From: Candidatus Limiplasma pullicola
GTDB lineage: Bacteria; Bacillota; Clostridia; Christensenellales; Aristaeellaceae
DNA length: 64,000 nucleotides
Reading direction: 5' to 3'
NCBI GenBank assembly: GCA_018710985.1
Contig: DVIV01000009.1
Coordinates: forward strand, 1 to 64,000
Made by a program: the position numbers and the translations under genes
Notes under the pieces: model-generated
Seen by the model: the letters and a program-made list of their open reading frames with translations, nothing else
Databases searched by the model: none
Told to the model about the DNA's origin: nothing
Part shown: in pieces, positions 34,201 through 42,342 of the stretch
Layout: each line of letters starts with the position of its first letter
Position numbering within the stretch: the first letter of the stretch is position 1

Positions 34201-34849
34201 GCGGGAGATGGCCGAGGGCGAGGAGCACGGCGCGGACTACGACGGCGCGCAGGTGAGCATGGCGGGCATCCTGACCCTGTGCAAGGGCAAGATCACCAAA
34301 AAGGGCGCGATGATGGGCATTCTCTCGCTGGAGGATCTGACCGGGCAGATCGAGGGGCTGGTGTTCCCCAAGGTATACGAGCGCTATGTCCCCCTGCTCA
34401 ATGTGGACAGCCTGGTGATTCTGGACGGAAAGCTGTCCTTCCGCGAGGAGGAGGAACCCAAGCTGCTGGTGGACGCCGTCCGTCCGCTGGACGGGCGCAA
34501 CGCCGCCCAACGCATGGCCGAGCCCCTCAAGGTAGCTTCCGGCGCTGAAAAAACCCGGAAGGAACCGCGCCGCGAACCCATGCCGGCGGCGGCGCCCGTC
34601 CTGACCGACGCGCAGCTTGCCAAGCGTGCGCAGCGCAAGCTCTATGTGCTTGCGCCCAGCCGCGCGGAGCTGGAGACGATCAAGGCGGATTGCGCCGCGC
34701 ATCCCGGAGAGGTGCCCGTCTATGTGAAGCTCAGGGATGAAGGCATCGCCCTTCTGATGAAACGGGAATTCTGGTGCGACGGGGAGGAGGCGGCGCTGGA
34801 CCGCCTGCGCAGCCGGTATGGCGAAGACGGCGTGGTGCTCCGGGAATAA
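31253..34849 (+). CDS. dnaE: DNA polymerase III alpha subunit
   Basis: A 1198-residue replicative polymerase subunit. The PHP domain starts with FAHLHLHTEYSLLDG and has VTDHGVMYG. The polymerase core carries GPGRGSGAGSIVAY and the catalytic aspartates in MPDLDIDF. Helix-hairpin-helix and OB-fold regions follow (OB around 1000-1070), then a C-terminal tail. The length fits DnaE and not PolC, which has an extra exonuclease insert. AAAGGAG precedes the ATG. It is the last gene before the tRNA cluster and is followed by A/T-rich hairpins. Confidence 0.97.
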   Translation: MSFAHLHLHTEYSLLDGANRIKPLAKRLKELGFTHAAVTDHGVMYGAIDFYNACLEEGITPIIGCEVYVCPDRFEKHGAAREYSHMILLCENQTGYHNLVKLVSVGFTEGFYYKPRIDYKLLKEHTEGLICLSACLSGDLPKLLLQGRTEEAKTYALQMQALFGKGNYFVEIMDHGLPEERTVLPRLKALARETGIPLVATNDCHYLYREDAAAQEVLMCIQTGKTLQDETRMRMETEELYVKSEAEMLSLFSDCPEAVHQAGEIAARCQVTFEFGKLHLPRFPIETGETALEMLSRLCREGLKGRYPDQADDPQSEPSKRLTYELDMISRMGYVDYFLIVWDFIDYARRSGIMVGPGRGSGAGSIVAYTLGITKLDPLKYNLLFERFLNPERMSMPDLDIDFCYERRQEVIDYVARKYGADHVSQIITFGTMKAKAVVRDVGRVLGMSYASVDQVAKAIPFALDMTLTKALEISPQLKQLAESDPQVRRLLDMSLTLEGMPRHASTHAAGVLITAQPVTEYVPLQLNDDVITTQYPMGTLERLGLLKMDFLGLRTLTVIRDTLDMMHEQGVEMKAEDIPLDDPEVYRMISEGDTDGVFQLESGGMRLFLQNMKPSCFEDVIAAISLYRPGPMESIPRYIAGKTDPSTVHYETPLLRPILEVTYGCMVYQEQVMQIVRDLAGYSLGRSDLMRRAMAKKKRDVMAKEREYFINGMTDEAGNVVIDGAVRRGVPRAVAEKIFDEMSAFASYAFNKSHAAAYAMVAVQTAWLKRHHPVPFMAATLNSMMDNADKVAGYIQYCRQNGIPVLKPDVNKSVWRFSVDTDENGIPGIRFGLGGVKNVGHGAVELIEQERTHGAFASIFDFAERVSGETLNKRTVESLIKAGAFDGLGHNRAQLLSVYERLMDDAAQKRRQNVAGQMSLFDMGLSAGQPSGMMYDVPPMEEHPRKALLSMEREMTGVYITGHPLDEAADLLRAGFTTAADVREMAEGEEHGADYDGAQVSMAGILTLCKGKITKKGAMMGILSLEDLTGQIEGLVFPKVYERYVPLLNVDSLVILDGKLSFREEEEPKLLVDAVRPLDGRNAAQRMAEPLKVASGAEKTRKEPRREPMPAAAPVLTDAQLAKRAQRKLYVLAPSRAELETIKADCAAHPGEVPVYVKLRDEGIALLMKREFWCDGEEAALDRLRSRYGEDGVVLRE

Positions 34850-35151
34850 AAAAATCGCGTATCGTTTTCAATTTCATCACATATTCGCCACATTTCTCTG
34901 GTAAGCTGTGCATGTCATCAGAAAACGGGATGCGAATTACCCCCTCACATCCCGCGGGACGGTGACCTCCGTAGACCGAGCCGGATCAGAGGTAATCCGG
35001 TCAGGTATCCAAATTCCTCCTTTTCCCCTTGCCACAGGGGGAAACCCCTGGACGCCCTTCGCTGTCTGATGCCGCGAAGGGCGTTTTCATGAAAAAAGCG
35101 CGCTTTTTTCGGGCTGCCTGAACGCTTTCCCAATTTTTTTGCCCAGACCCC
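34850..35151 (+). other. Intergenic region with several hairpins between dnaE and the tRNAs
   Basis: No gene seen. It holds a CAGGGG/CCCCTG hairpin with a GAAA tetraloop (35035-35050), an 11-bp stem (35052-35062 with 35074-35084) followed by TTTTC that can end dnaE transcription, and a perfect palindrome of A6 GCGCGC T6 form at 35092-35109. A CCGGAT/ATCCGG stem lies at 34981-35000. Confidence 0.6.
35052..35087 (+). terminator. Terminator after dnaE
   Basis: 11-bp perfect stem ACGCCCTTCGC with its complement, 11-base loop, then TTTTC. Confidence 0.75.
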
Positions 35152-35180
35152 TTGACAAGAAAGGGGGAAATGAGTACAAT
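35152..35180 (+). promoter_or_regulatory. Promoter of the seven-tRNA cluster
   Basis: TTGACA at 35152-35157, 17 bases, TACAAT at 35175-35180, 30 bases before tRNA-Pro. Confidence 0.8.
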
Positions 35181-35210
35181 AATCATCGTCGCCTGTGCGG
35201 GCTGATGTGA

Positions 35211-35287
35211 CGGGGTGTAGCGCAGTCTGGTAGCGCACGTGCTTTGGGAGCATGGGGCCGGGGGTTCGAATCCCTTCACCCCGACCA
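35211..35287 (+). tRNA. tRNA-Pro (TGG)
   Basis: Seven-pair acceptor stem CGGGGTG/CACCCCG, anticodon TGG in the loop at about 35244-35246, T-loop GGTTCGAATC, encoded CCA. 77 bases. Confidence 0.96.
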
Positions 35288-35308
35288 GAAACGCGGCACC
35301 AACAGCGT

Positions 35309-35383
35309 GGCTCCTTGGTCAAGTGGTTAAGACACCGCCCTTTCACGGCGGCTACAGGGGTTCGAATCCCCTAGGAGTCACCA
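35309..35383 (+). tRNA. tRNA-Glu (TTC)
   Basis: Acceptor GGCTCCT with AGGAGTC, anticodon TTC between CCGCC and GGCGG arms, T-loop GGTTCGAATCC, encoded CCA. 75 bases. Confidence 0.96.
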
Positions 35384-35402
35384 TTTTTCCTTCAATGGCT
35401 AT

Positions 35403-35479
<77 letters not shown>

Positions 35480-35486
35480 GCATTAT

Positions 35487-35563
35487 GGCCCGGTAGTTCA
35501 GTTGGTTAGAATGCCAGCCTGTCACGCTGGAGGTCGAGGGTTCGAGCCCCTTCCGGGTCGCCA
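35487..35563 (+). tRNA. tRNA-Asp (GTC)
   Basis: Acceptor GGCCCGG/CCGGGTC, anticodon GTC, discriminator G, encoded CCA. 77 bases. Confidence 0.96.
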
Positions 35564-35586
35564 TCTTCTTTGCCGTGGGCTGTCTT

Positions 35587-35662
35587 GCCGGTGTAGCTCA
35601 ATTGGCAGAGCAGCTGATTTGTAATCAGCAGGTTGCGGGTTCAAGTCCCATCGCCGGCTCCA
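35587..35662 (+). tRNA. tRNA-Thr (TGT)
   Basis: Acceptor GCCGGTG/CGCCGGC, anticodon TGT flanked by CTGAT/ATCAG, encoded CCA. 76 bases. Confidence 0.96.
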
Positions 35663-35684
35663 CTTTCCAGACCGGAAAGTACAT

Positions 35685-35769
<85 letters not shown>

Positions 35770-35801
35770 AAAGCCCTTCTCTCCGCCGGAGAAGGCATCA
35801 T

Positions 35802-35889
35802 GCGGGAATGGCGGAATTGGCAGACGCGCTAGATTCAGGTTCTAGTGAGGGTTTTCTTCATGCAGGTTCAAGTCCTGTTTCCCGCACCA
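35802..35889 (+). tRNA. tRNA-Leu (CAG)
   Basis: Acceptor GCGGGAA/TTCCCGC, anticodon CAG in loop TTCAGGT between CTAGA and TCTAG, long variable arm, encoded CCA. 88 bases. Confidence 0.95.
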
Positions 35890-35890
35890 A

Positions 35891-35920
35891 TCCGAGTGCT
35901 CCATGAGCACTCGGATTTTT
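35891..35920 (+). terminator. Terminator of the tRNA cluster
   Basis: Perfect 11-bp stem TCCGAGTGCTC with its complement, CAT loop, TTTTT. It starts one base after the tRNA-Leu CCA. Confidence 0.93.
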
Positions 35921-35943
35921 CGTTGTCATAACGGCGATCAAAC

Positions 35944-35976
35944 AAAACCGGGGCCGCATCCACAGGATGCGGCCCC
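35944..35976 (-). terminator. Terminator of the MarR/ABC exporter operon
   Basis: Perfect 12-bp stem (35950-35961 with 35965-35976), three-base loop, then TTTTG on the minus strand, 20 bases past the last exporter gene. Confidence 0.9.
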
Positions 35977-35996
35977 GCGCCGTGATATGGGAAAAC

Positions 35997-37910
35997 TCAT
36001 TCCAGCTCGAACGCGCCGGTGTACAGCCGGTAATACGCGCCCTTCTGGGCGATCAGATCCTCGTGGTCGCCGCGCTCGATGATGCGCCCGTGGTCCAGCA
36101 CCATGATGGCGTTGGAGTTGCGCACGGTGGACAGGCGGTGCGCGATGACAAAGACCGTGCGCCCCTGCATCAGCGCATCCATGCCCTTTTGCACGATGCT
36201 TTCGGTGCGGGTGTCGATGGAGGAGGTGGCCTCGTCCAGGATCATCACGGGCGGGTCGGCCACGGCCGCGCGCGCGATGGAGATCAGCTGCCGCTGGCCC
36301 TGGCTCAGGCCGCTGCCGTCACCGGTCAGCACGGTCTGGTAGCCGTTGGGCAGCATGCGGATGAAGGCATCGGCGTTGACGAGCTTGGCGGCGCGGATGC
36401 AGTCCTCGTCGGAGGCGTCCAGCTTACCGTAGCGCAGGTTCTCCATCACCGTGCCGGTGAAGAGGTTCACGTCCTGAAGCACCATGCCCAGCGAGCGGCG
36501 CAGGTCGCTCTTGCGGATCTTGTTGATGTTGATGCCGTCGTAGCGGATCTTGCCGTCGGCAATATCATAGAAGCGGTTGAGCAGATTGGTGATGGTGGTC
36601 TTGCCCGCGCCCGTCGCGCCCACGAAGGCGATCTTCTGTCCGGGCTTTGCATAGAGGGAAATATTGTGCAGCACGGTCTTGCCCGGCACATAGCCGAAGT
36701 CCACGTCGTCCAGCACGATGTCGCCCTTGAGCTCGGTGTAGGTCAGCGTGCCGTCATGGTGCGGATGCTTCCAGGCCCACATGCCGGTGCGCTCCTCGCA
36801 CTCCACGATCTGGCCGTATTCGCGGCGCGCGTTGACCAGGGTCACATAGCCCTCGTCGTGCTCGCTGGGTTCATCCATCAGGCGGAAGATGCGCTCGGCG
36901 CCCGCCAGTGCCATGATGACGGAGCTGAGCTGCTGGCTGACCTGGCTCAGGGGCATCACGAAGCTGCGCGACAGCGTCATGAACGAGGCGATCATGCCCA
37001 GCGTGATCGTGCCCGCGCCGGACAGGCCCACGTTGGGCAGGCCGGCCAGGCTCATCGCCGCGCCCACCACAGCCAGCAGCACGTAGAGCAGGTGGCCCAG
37101 GTTGTTGTTGACCGGGCCCAGAATGTTGGCGAACTTGTTGGCGGCGGTGGCGTTGCGGCACAGCTCGTCATTGCGGCGGTCAAATTCCTCCACGGCCTTT
37201 TCCTCATGGCAGAATACCTTGACCACCTTCTGGCCGTTGATCATCTCTTCGATGTAGCCGTTGACGTCGGCCAGGGACTGCTGCTGCTTGACGAAGTACT
37301 TGCCGCTCTGCGCACTCACGCGCTTGGTGATGAAAAGCATCAAAACCGCAAAGGCCAGCACGAACAGCGTAAGCCACAGGCTTAACGACAGCATGGCGCA
37401 CACCACGGCCACCAGCGACACCACCGAGGACAGCACCTGCGGCAGCGCCTGAGCGATCATCTGGCGCAGGGTATCGGTATCGTTGGTAAAATGGCTCATG
37501 ACCTCGCCATGGCTGTGCGTGTCAAAGTAGCGGATGGGCAGCGTCTGCATGTGGGCGAACATCTCGTCACGCACGTCCTTGAGCACGCCCTGCGCCACGG
37601 TGACCATCAGCCGGTTGTAGAAGTAGCCGCTGACCATGCCCACCACATAGACGCAGACCATCACGCCCAGGGCACGGGCCAGGCCGGTAAAGACGGGATC
37701 GGCCTGCAAAAGCAGCGGAGAGATGTAGTCGTCGATCAAAACACCGATAAACGTGGAGCTGAGCACGCTGGCCACGGCGCTGAGGATGATGCACAGGACC
37801 ACCAGCATAAGCCGCAGGCGGTAGCGCCCCACATAGCTCATCAGCCGGCGAATGGTCTGGCCCGCGTCCTGGGGCTTCACGCCCCCGCGCATTCTCATTC
37901 CCCGCATCAT
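35997..37910 (-). CDS. ABC exporter subunit with consensus ATPase site
   Basis: A 637-residue half-transporter: six membrane helices (about 20-340) and a nucleotide-binding domain. Walker A is VGATGAGKTT, signature LSQGQRQLISIARA, and Walker B plus catalytic Glu MILDEATSSID. An insert of about 50 residues between the membrane and ATPase domains is typical of this subfamily. With the adjacent gene it should form a heterodimer for drug or lipid export. The start overlaps the partner's stop (4 bases). The LSQGQ signature differs from LSGGQ, as is usual in one half of such pairs. Confidence 0.94.
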   Translation of the reverse strand: MMRGMRMRGGVKPQDAGQTIRRLMSYVGRYRLRLMLVVLCIILSAVASVLSSTFIGVLIDDYISPLLLQADPVFTGLARALGVMVCVYVVGMVSGYFYNRLMVTVAQGVLKDVRDEMFAHMQTLPIRYFDTHSHGEVMSHFTNDTDTLRQMIAQALPQVLSSVVSLVAVVCAMLSLSLWLTLFVLAFAVLMLFITKRVSAQSGKYFVKQQQSLADVNGYIEEMINGQKVVKVFCHEEKAVEEFDRRNDELCRNATAANKFANILGPVNNNLGHLLYVLLAVVGAAMSLAGLPNVGLSGAGTITLGMIASFMTLSRSFVMPLSQVSQQLSSVIMALAGAERIFRLMDEPSEHDEGYVTLVNARREYGQIVECEERTGMWAWKHPHHDGTLTYTELKGDIVLDDVDFGYVPGKTVLHNISLYAKPGQKIAFVGATGAGKTTITNLLNRFYDIADGKIRYDGININKIRKSDLRRSLGMVLQDVNLFTGTVMENLRYGKLDASDEDCIRAAKLVNADAFIRMLPNGYQTVLTGDGSGLSQGQRQLISIARAAVADPPVMILDEATSSIDTRTESIVQKGMDALMQGRTVFVIAHRLSTVRNSNAIMVLDHGRIIERGDHEDLIAQKGAYYRLYTGAFELE

Positions 37911-39655
37911 TCCTCATCGCCTCCCTTCATCTGGGATTCATAGACCTCGCGGTAAATGGAGCTACGGCCCATCAGCTCGTCATGCGTGCCCACATCGACC
38001 AGCCGTCCTTCGTCCAGCACCAGGATCTGGTCCGCATCCATCACGCTGGCCACGCGCTGGGCGATGATGATCTTGGTCACGTTGGGAATTTCGTCGCGGA
38101 ACGCCTGACGGATCAGCGCGTCGGTGGCGGTATCCACGGCGCTGGTGGAGTCGTCCAGGATCAGCACCTTGGGATTTTTCAAAAGCGCGCGGGCAATGCA
38201 CAGGCGCTGTTTCTGGCCGCCGGAGACGTTGGTGCCGCCCTGCTCGATGTAGGTGTCATACCCGTCGGGGAAGGACTGGATGAAGCCGTCGGCCTGCGCC
38301 AGCTTGCAGGCATGGATCATTTCCTCATCAGTGGCGTGCTCGTTGCCCCAGCGCAGGTTGTCCTTGATGGTACCGGAGAACAGCTCGTTCTTCTGCAAGA
38401 CGAAGGCCACGGCGTCACGCAGGGTTTCCAGGTCGTAGCGGCGCACATCCACGCCGCCCACCGATACGCTGCCCTCGCTCACATCATACAGGCGCGGAAT
38501 CAGCTGCACCAGGCTTGACTTGGAGGAACCTGTGCCGCCCAGGATGCCTACGGTCTGCCCGGAGGCGATGCTCAGATTCACATGGTCCAGCACGGGCTTT
38601 TCGGCCCTGGCGTTGTAGCGGAAGGTCACGTTGTCAAAGACGATGGAGCCGTCAGCCACCGTGGTGACCGGGTTTTCAGGCGAGACGATGGCGCTGGGCT
38701 CCTGAAGCACCTCGTCAATGCGCTCCATGGAGGCGCGCGAGATGACGATCATGACAAACACCATGCTCAGCATCATCAGGCTGGAGAGAATCTGCATGGT
38801 ATAGGTAAACAGGCTGGTCAGCTCGCCCGTGGACAGGCCCAGCGCCGCGTCGCCGCCGCAGGCCACGACCGCCTGCGCGCCAAACCAGCTGATGAGCAGC
38901 ATGCAGCCGTAAATGGAAAACTGCATCAGGGGCATGTTGAAGGCCAGAATGCGCTCGGCGTGGGAGAAATCCTGATAGATTTCGCGCGAGATGGCGCCGA
39001 ACTTCTCCTCCTCGTGCGCCTCGCGCACAAAGGATTTGACCACGCGGATGCCGCGCAGGTTTTCGCCCACCACGCCGTTGAGGCGGTCATAGAGCTTGAA
39101 TACGCGCTCAAAAATCGGATGCGCGTGGGTGGCTACCAGGTACAGCCCAAAGCCCAGCACCGGGATGAAGGCCAGGAAAATCACCGACAGCTGCCAGTCG
39201 ATGCAGATGGAAGCCGCCAGCGAGAAGATCAGCATAAACGGCGCGCGCACCGCAATGCGGATGACCATCTGGTAGGCGTTCTGCACGTTGGTCACGTCCG
39301 TGGTCATGCGCGTGACCAGGCCACCGGTGGAAAACTTGTCGATGTTGGAAAAGGAATACTCCTGCACATGGCTGTACATGTCCTTGCGCAGGTTCTTGGC
39401 AAAGCCCGCCGAGGCCATGGCCGCATACTTGCCTGCCAGCGCGCCGAAAACCAGCGACATCAGCGCCGCCAGAACCAGAATCAGCCCTGTTTTGAGGATA
39501 TAGGGCATGTTGCCGCCGTTGATTCCCCGGTCGATCAGATCGGCCATGATCAGCGGGATCACAACCTCCATCACCACCTCCAGGGACACGAAAATCGGTG
39601 CCTTGATGGATACGCCCCTGAATTCCCGAATGCTTTTCATCAGGCGTTTGACCAT
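37907..39655 (-). CDS. ABC exporter subunit with degenerate ATPase site
   Basis: A 582-residue half-transporter, partner of the gene just downstream. Six membrane helices lie within about 15-310. Its Walker A reads GGTGSSKSS (Ser where Gly is usual), its signature VSGGQKQRLCIARA, and the residue after Walker B is Asp (LILDDSTSAVD) in place of the catalytic Glu. In heterodimeric exporters such as BmrCD one site is degenerate this way. It lies 38 bases after the MarR gene, so its expression should follow MarR control. Confidence 0.94.
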   Translation of the reverse strand: MVKRLMKSIREFRGVSIKAPIFVSLEVVMEVVIPLIMADLIDRGINGGNMPYILKTGLILVLAALMSLVFGALAGKYAAMASAGFAKNLRKDMYSHVQEYSFSNIDKFSTGGLVTRMTTDVTNVQNAYQMVIRIAVRAPFMLIFSLAASICIDWQLSVIFLAFIPVLGFGLYLVATHAHPIFERVFKLYDRLNGVVGENLRGIRVVKSFVREAHEEEKFGAISREIYQDFSHAERILAFNMPLMQFSIYGCMLLISWFGAQAVVACGGDAALGLSTGELTSLFTYTMQILSSLMMLSMVFVMIVISRASMERIDEVLQEPSAIVSPENPVTTVADGSIVFDNVTFRYNARAEKPVLDHVNLSIASGQTVGILGGTGSSKSSLVQLIPRLYDVSEGSVSVGGVDVRRYDLETLRDAVAFVLQKNELFSGTIKDNLRWGNEHATDEEMIHACKLAQADGFIQSFPDGYDTYIEQGGTNVSGGQKQRLCIARALLKNPKVLILDDSTSAVDTATDALIRQAFRDEIPNVTKIIIAQRVASVMDADQILVLDEGRLVDVGTHDELMGRSSIYREVYESQMKGGDEE

Positions 39656-39693
39656 TGCTTACCCTCCTTGCTTGAAATGATCCGGAAGCGCTG

Positions 39694-40122
39694 CTATTCC
39701 AGATTTTGAAACATGCGGTCCAGAAAGCCGTAGAGCGTCTGGACCTCCTGAGGGGAAAACCCGCTGAGCAGCCTGGTGTCCACGGTTGTGCCGGTCTGGC
39801 ACATCTGCTGCACCAGCTTGCGGGACCGCTCCGTCAGCAACAGCTTTTTCAGCCGGGCGTCGTGGGGAACGCTCTGCCGTTCCACCAGCCCCTTTTGCTC
39901 CATCAGCCGCAATACCCGCGACGCGGTGGAACGGGTGATGCCGAACTCGCTTTCCAGATCCTTCTGATAAACGTCACGGTCCGCATGCTCGCTCAAAAAA
40001 CGGACGATGCGGCCGTTGGTGCCGCTGACAGCCTCCATCTCATATTGCGTGACAGACCGCTGCACATATCGGCGGATGCGGTTGTCCAGACGGTGGATGT
40101 CAATCCCGATTTTCCGTTGCAT
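39694..40122 (-). CDS. MarR-family transcriptional regulator
   Basis: A 142-residue winged-helix regulator. The recognition region reads QKDLESEFGITRSTASRVLRLMEQKGLVER, followed by the wing SVPHDARLKKLLLTERSRKL. ATG 40122 follows GGAGG with good spacing. It heads the exporter operon and likely represses it, responding to an exported compound; a near-perfect operator sits at its promoter. Confidence 0.93.
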   Translation of the reverse strand: MQRKIGIDIHRLDNRIRRYVQRSVTQYEMEAVSGTNGRIVRFLSEHADRDVYQKDLESEFGITRSTASRVLRLMEQKGLVERQSVPHDARLKKLLLTERSRKLVQQMCQTGTTVDTRLLSGFSPQEVQTLYGFLDRMFQNLE

Positions 40123-40150
40123 TAGCACCTCCAGCCTTCCCGAATGTTTT

Positions 40151-40169
40151 ATATGCAACAGTTGCACAT
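40151..40169. promoter_or_regulatory. MarR operator candidate
   Basis: TGCAACAGTTGCA (40154-40166) is a perfect 6-1-6 palindrome, extending to 19 bp with one mismatch. It lies between the -10 box and the MarR start, the position expected for autorepression. Confidence 0.7.
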
Positions 40170-40174
40170 CGAAC

Positions 40175-40202
40175 ATTATATTCGGAAAAAGTTTTTTGTC
40201 AA
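40175..40202 (-). promoter_or_regulatory. Promoter of the MarR/exporter operon
   Basis: On the minus strand, TTGACA (40197-40202), 16 bases, TATAAT (40175-40180). Confidence 0.8.
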
Positions 40203-40317
40203 CCGAACAGCAAAAATTTTTTGGCGGTGTGCGTCTGTCGTGTTGTTACAAACAGGACTGGAAAAGATGGGAGTATTTACGCGCAGGATTCCGTTACATT
40301 ATAAAGAGGAGGAAACC

Positions 40318-40359
40318 CCGGTCACAGATCGTTTACAAGTGTAAACCATCTGTGACCGG
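40318..40359. repeat. Long two-part hairpin upstream of the metallophosphoesterase
   Basis: Arms CCGGTCACAGAT and ATCTGTGACCGG (12 bp, perfect) enclose an inner TTTACA/TGTAAA stem. No T-run follows, so it is not a simple terminator. It lies in a gene-free stretch of about 370 bases (40123-40488) that otherwise holds only the MarR and metallophosphoesterase promoters. Confidence 0.7.
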
Positions 40360-40430
40360 ATGTATCGGATTTGTGCCGAAAATGCGCGCTTCCTCATCAA
40401 AAGCGTAATGCTTTTCTTAGAAAGAGGCCG

Positions 40431-40459
40431 TTGACTTGCCCCGGCGGCCCCCTTATGAT
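40431..40459 (+). promoter_or_regulatory. Promoter of the metallophosphoesterase gene
   Basis: TTGACT at 40431-40436, 17 bases, TATGAT at 40454-40459, 29 bases before the ATG. Confidence 0.65.
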
Positions 40460-40488
40460 GATACTACAATATGTTGGGGGTGAACGAA

Positions 40489-41571
40489 ATGGGAAAACGT
40501 AAAAGCGACTATATCTTTGCCCCCGAAAAGCAGAAAAGCAACCGAGGGGGCTGCCTGCTCACGGCGCTTGGCATGCTGGTGGCGCTGGTGCTGGCCGCGC
40601 TATTGCTCAATCAGGCGGTCAACAGCCGCGTGGCGCTGCTGGAGGAGCGCGTGTCCGTCATGGGAATGGACAAGACCTTCGAGGGCTTTACCGTGTTGCA
40701 TATCAGCGACCTGCATGCCAGGCCCGTTGGCAGCGATATGGAGCTGTGGCAATCCCTGCTGAAGGGCAAGAACTTTCAGGCCGTGGTGATGACGGGCGAC
40801 ATGGTGGGCAGCGATGGCAACTACGAGCCCATGCTCACGCTGATTCATACCCTGAAGCAGATCAAGCCCGAAGCGCCGGTGTATTTCGTGGCGGGCGACG
40901 ACGATCCGGAGCCCGTGGTCTCCACGCCCAGGGGCACGCCGGAGGTGCTGGCCGACTGGGTGCTTGCCGCGCAGCAGGAAGGGGCCGTCTACCTGGACGC
41001 GCCCGTGCGGCAGGAGGTGGGCAAGTACGCCGTATGGTTCGTGCCGGAGTACCTCTACGATGTGGACGCCGCAGGCATGGTCAGCAGCCTGACCAAGCAG
41101 AAGGGGGACATGGAGGCGCTGGGGCAGCAGTATGAGGCGGAGGGCGGCGCCAGCTACCGCGCGCTGTGCTACCGCCTGGATGCCATGGAGCGCGCCGTGG
41201 CCGCCCAGCAGGAGATGCTCTCCACCGATTTGCAGATCGCGGTCACGCATGTGCCGCTGATTCAGGATTACATCCGTACCAGCCTGGAATGGGCGGACGA
41301 GGATCAGGTGTTCAGCTTCCGCACCATCAACCTGCTGCTGGCGGGGCATTACTGCGGCGGCCAGTGGCGCGTGCCGGGCGTAGGCGCGCTCTATGAACCG
41401 GATATGGGCTGGCTTCCCCCGGATGACGGGCTGATGGGCATGCAGCGCATCAACAGCATCAACCAGTACATTTCGGGCGGCCTGGGCCCCAGCGAGGCCC
41501 ATCCCCTCAAGGGTCGGCTGTTCAACAGCCCCAGCGTCACGCTGCTCAAGTTTACCGCCACCATTCAATAA
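40489..41571 (+). CDS. Membrane-anchored metallophosphoesterase-like protein with altered motifs
   Basis: A 360-residue protein with one N-terminal membrane helix (about 22-44) and an outside calcineurin-like phosphoesterase domain. Motif I is intact (Asp74 and His76 in HISDLHARP), as is motif II (Asp104 in TGDMVGSDG). The usual GNHD is GDDD at 136-139, and the usual GHTHGG is GHYCGG (His287, Cys289). His254 in THVPL is kept. Two ligand or catalytic positions are thus changed, so metal use or activity may be altered. GGGGGTG precedes the ATG. The alpha/beta hydrolase follows 10 bases later. Confidence 0.85.
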   Translation: MGKRKSDYIFAPEKQKSNRGGCLLTALGMLVALVLAALLLNQAVNSRVALLEERVSVMGMDKTFEGFTVLHISDLHARPVGSDMELWQSLLKGKNFQAVVMTGDMVGSDGNYEPMLTLIHTLKQIKPEAPVYFVAGDDDPEPVVSTPRGTPEVLADWVLAAQQEGAVYLDAPVRQEVGKYAVWFVPEYLYDVDAAGMVSSLTKQKGDMEALGQQYEAEGGASYRALCYRLDAMERAVAAQQEMLSTDLQIAVTHVPLIQDYIRTSLEWADEDQVFSFRTINLLLAGHYCGGQWRVPGVGALYEPDMGWLPPDDGLMGMQRINSINQYISGGLGPSEAHPLKGRLFNSPSVTLLKFTATIQ

Positions 41572-41581
41572 GAGGGCTGCC

Positions 41582-42262
41582 ATGGAGATCGAACTTTCTT
41601 TCACCGAAGCGGGCAGCGGTGCCCCGCTGATTCTGCTGCATGGCAACGGCGAGGACGGAACCTACTTCGCCCCGCACATCGCCGCGCTGGCCAGGCATTT
41701 TCGCGTGATCGCGCTGGATACGCGGGGGCATGGCAAATCGCCGCGGGGAAGCGCCCCCTTCACCATCGGCCAGTTTGCGCGGGACCTGCGGGACTTCATG
41801 GATGCGCAGGGCATCGATAAGGCCAGCCTGCTGGGGTTTTCGGACGGCGGGAACATCGCGCTGACCTTTGCGCTCAAATGGCCGCAGCGGGTGGACCGGC
41901 TGATTCTCAACGGCGCCAACCTGGCCCCTTCGGGTGTGAAGCCCTCTGTCCAGATTCCCATTGTGCTGGGCTACGGCCTGTCCGCAGCGCTGGCGCGATT
42001 CAGCCCCAAAGCCGCACACAGGGCGGAGCTGCTGCGCCTGATGGTGCGCGAGCCGCACATCCGCCCCGCGGAACTTGCCCGCGTTCCGGCGCCCACGCTG
42101 GTGATCGCCGGAACCGATGATATGATCCGGGAAAAGCACACCCGCCTGATCGCCCAAAGCCTGCCTAATGCGCATCTGGAGATCATTCCCGGCGACCACT
42201 TCATTGCCCGGACCCATCCGGAGGCGTTCCGTCAGGCGGTGGAATCGTTTTTGCTGGCATAA
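41582..42262 (+). CDS. Alpha/beta-hydrolase
   Basis: A 226-residue cytosolic hydrolase. The oxyanion strand is LLHGNGEDG, the nucleophile elbow GFSDGG (Ser near residue 83), with an Asp in VIAGTDDMI and a terminal His in PGDHF. It is close to short-chain esterases and 3-oxoadipate enol-lactonase-like enzymes; the substrate is not evident. It is cotranscribed with the metallophosphoesterase and ended by a clear terminator. Confidence 0.88.
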   Translation: MEIELSFTEAGSGAPLILLHGNGEDGTYFAPHIAALARHFRVIALDTRGHGKSPRGSAPFTIGQFARDLRDFMDAQGIDKASLLGFSDGGNIALTFALKWPQRVDRLILNGANLAPSGVKPSVQIPIVLGYGLSAALARFSPKAAHRAELLRLMVREPHIRPAELARVPAPTLVIAGTDDMIREKHTRLIAQSLPNAHLEIIPGDHFIARTHPEAFRQAVESFLLA

Positions 42263-42268
42263 TCCCCG

Positions 42269-42300
42269 AAGCGCCGGTGTCATTCACCGGCGCTTTTTTG
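42269..42300 (+). terminator. Terminator after the alpha/beta-hydrolase
   Basis: Perfect 11-bp stem AAGCGCCGGTG with its complement, five-base loop, continuing into TTTTTTG. Confidence 0.93.
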
Positions 42301-42342
42301 TGCCGCCAAGGAAAATGCGGCAGGCTGCATAAGTAGACGAAA

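Noticed and set aside
34940..35010. A possible structured riboregulator before the tRNAs
   Set aside because: Small stems only, no match to a riboswitch core, and the next genes are tRNAs, not a metabolic gene.
40267..40345. A 25-codon frame beginning ATGGGAGTA, upstream of the metallophosphoesterase
   Set aside because: No convincing ribosome site, and its end lies in the long hairpin.
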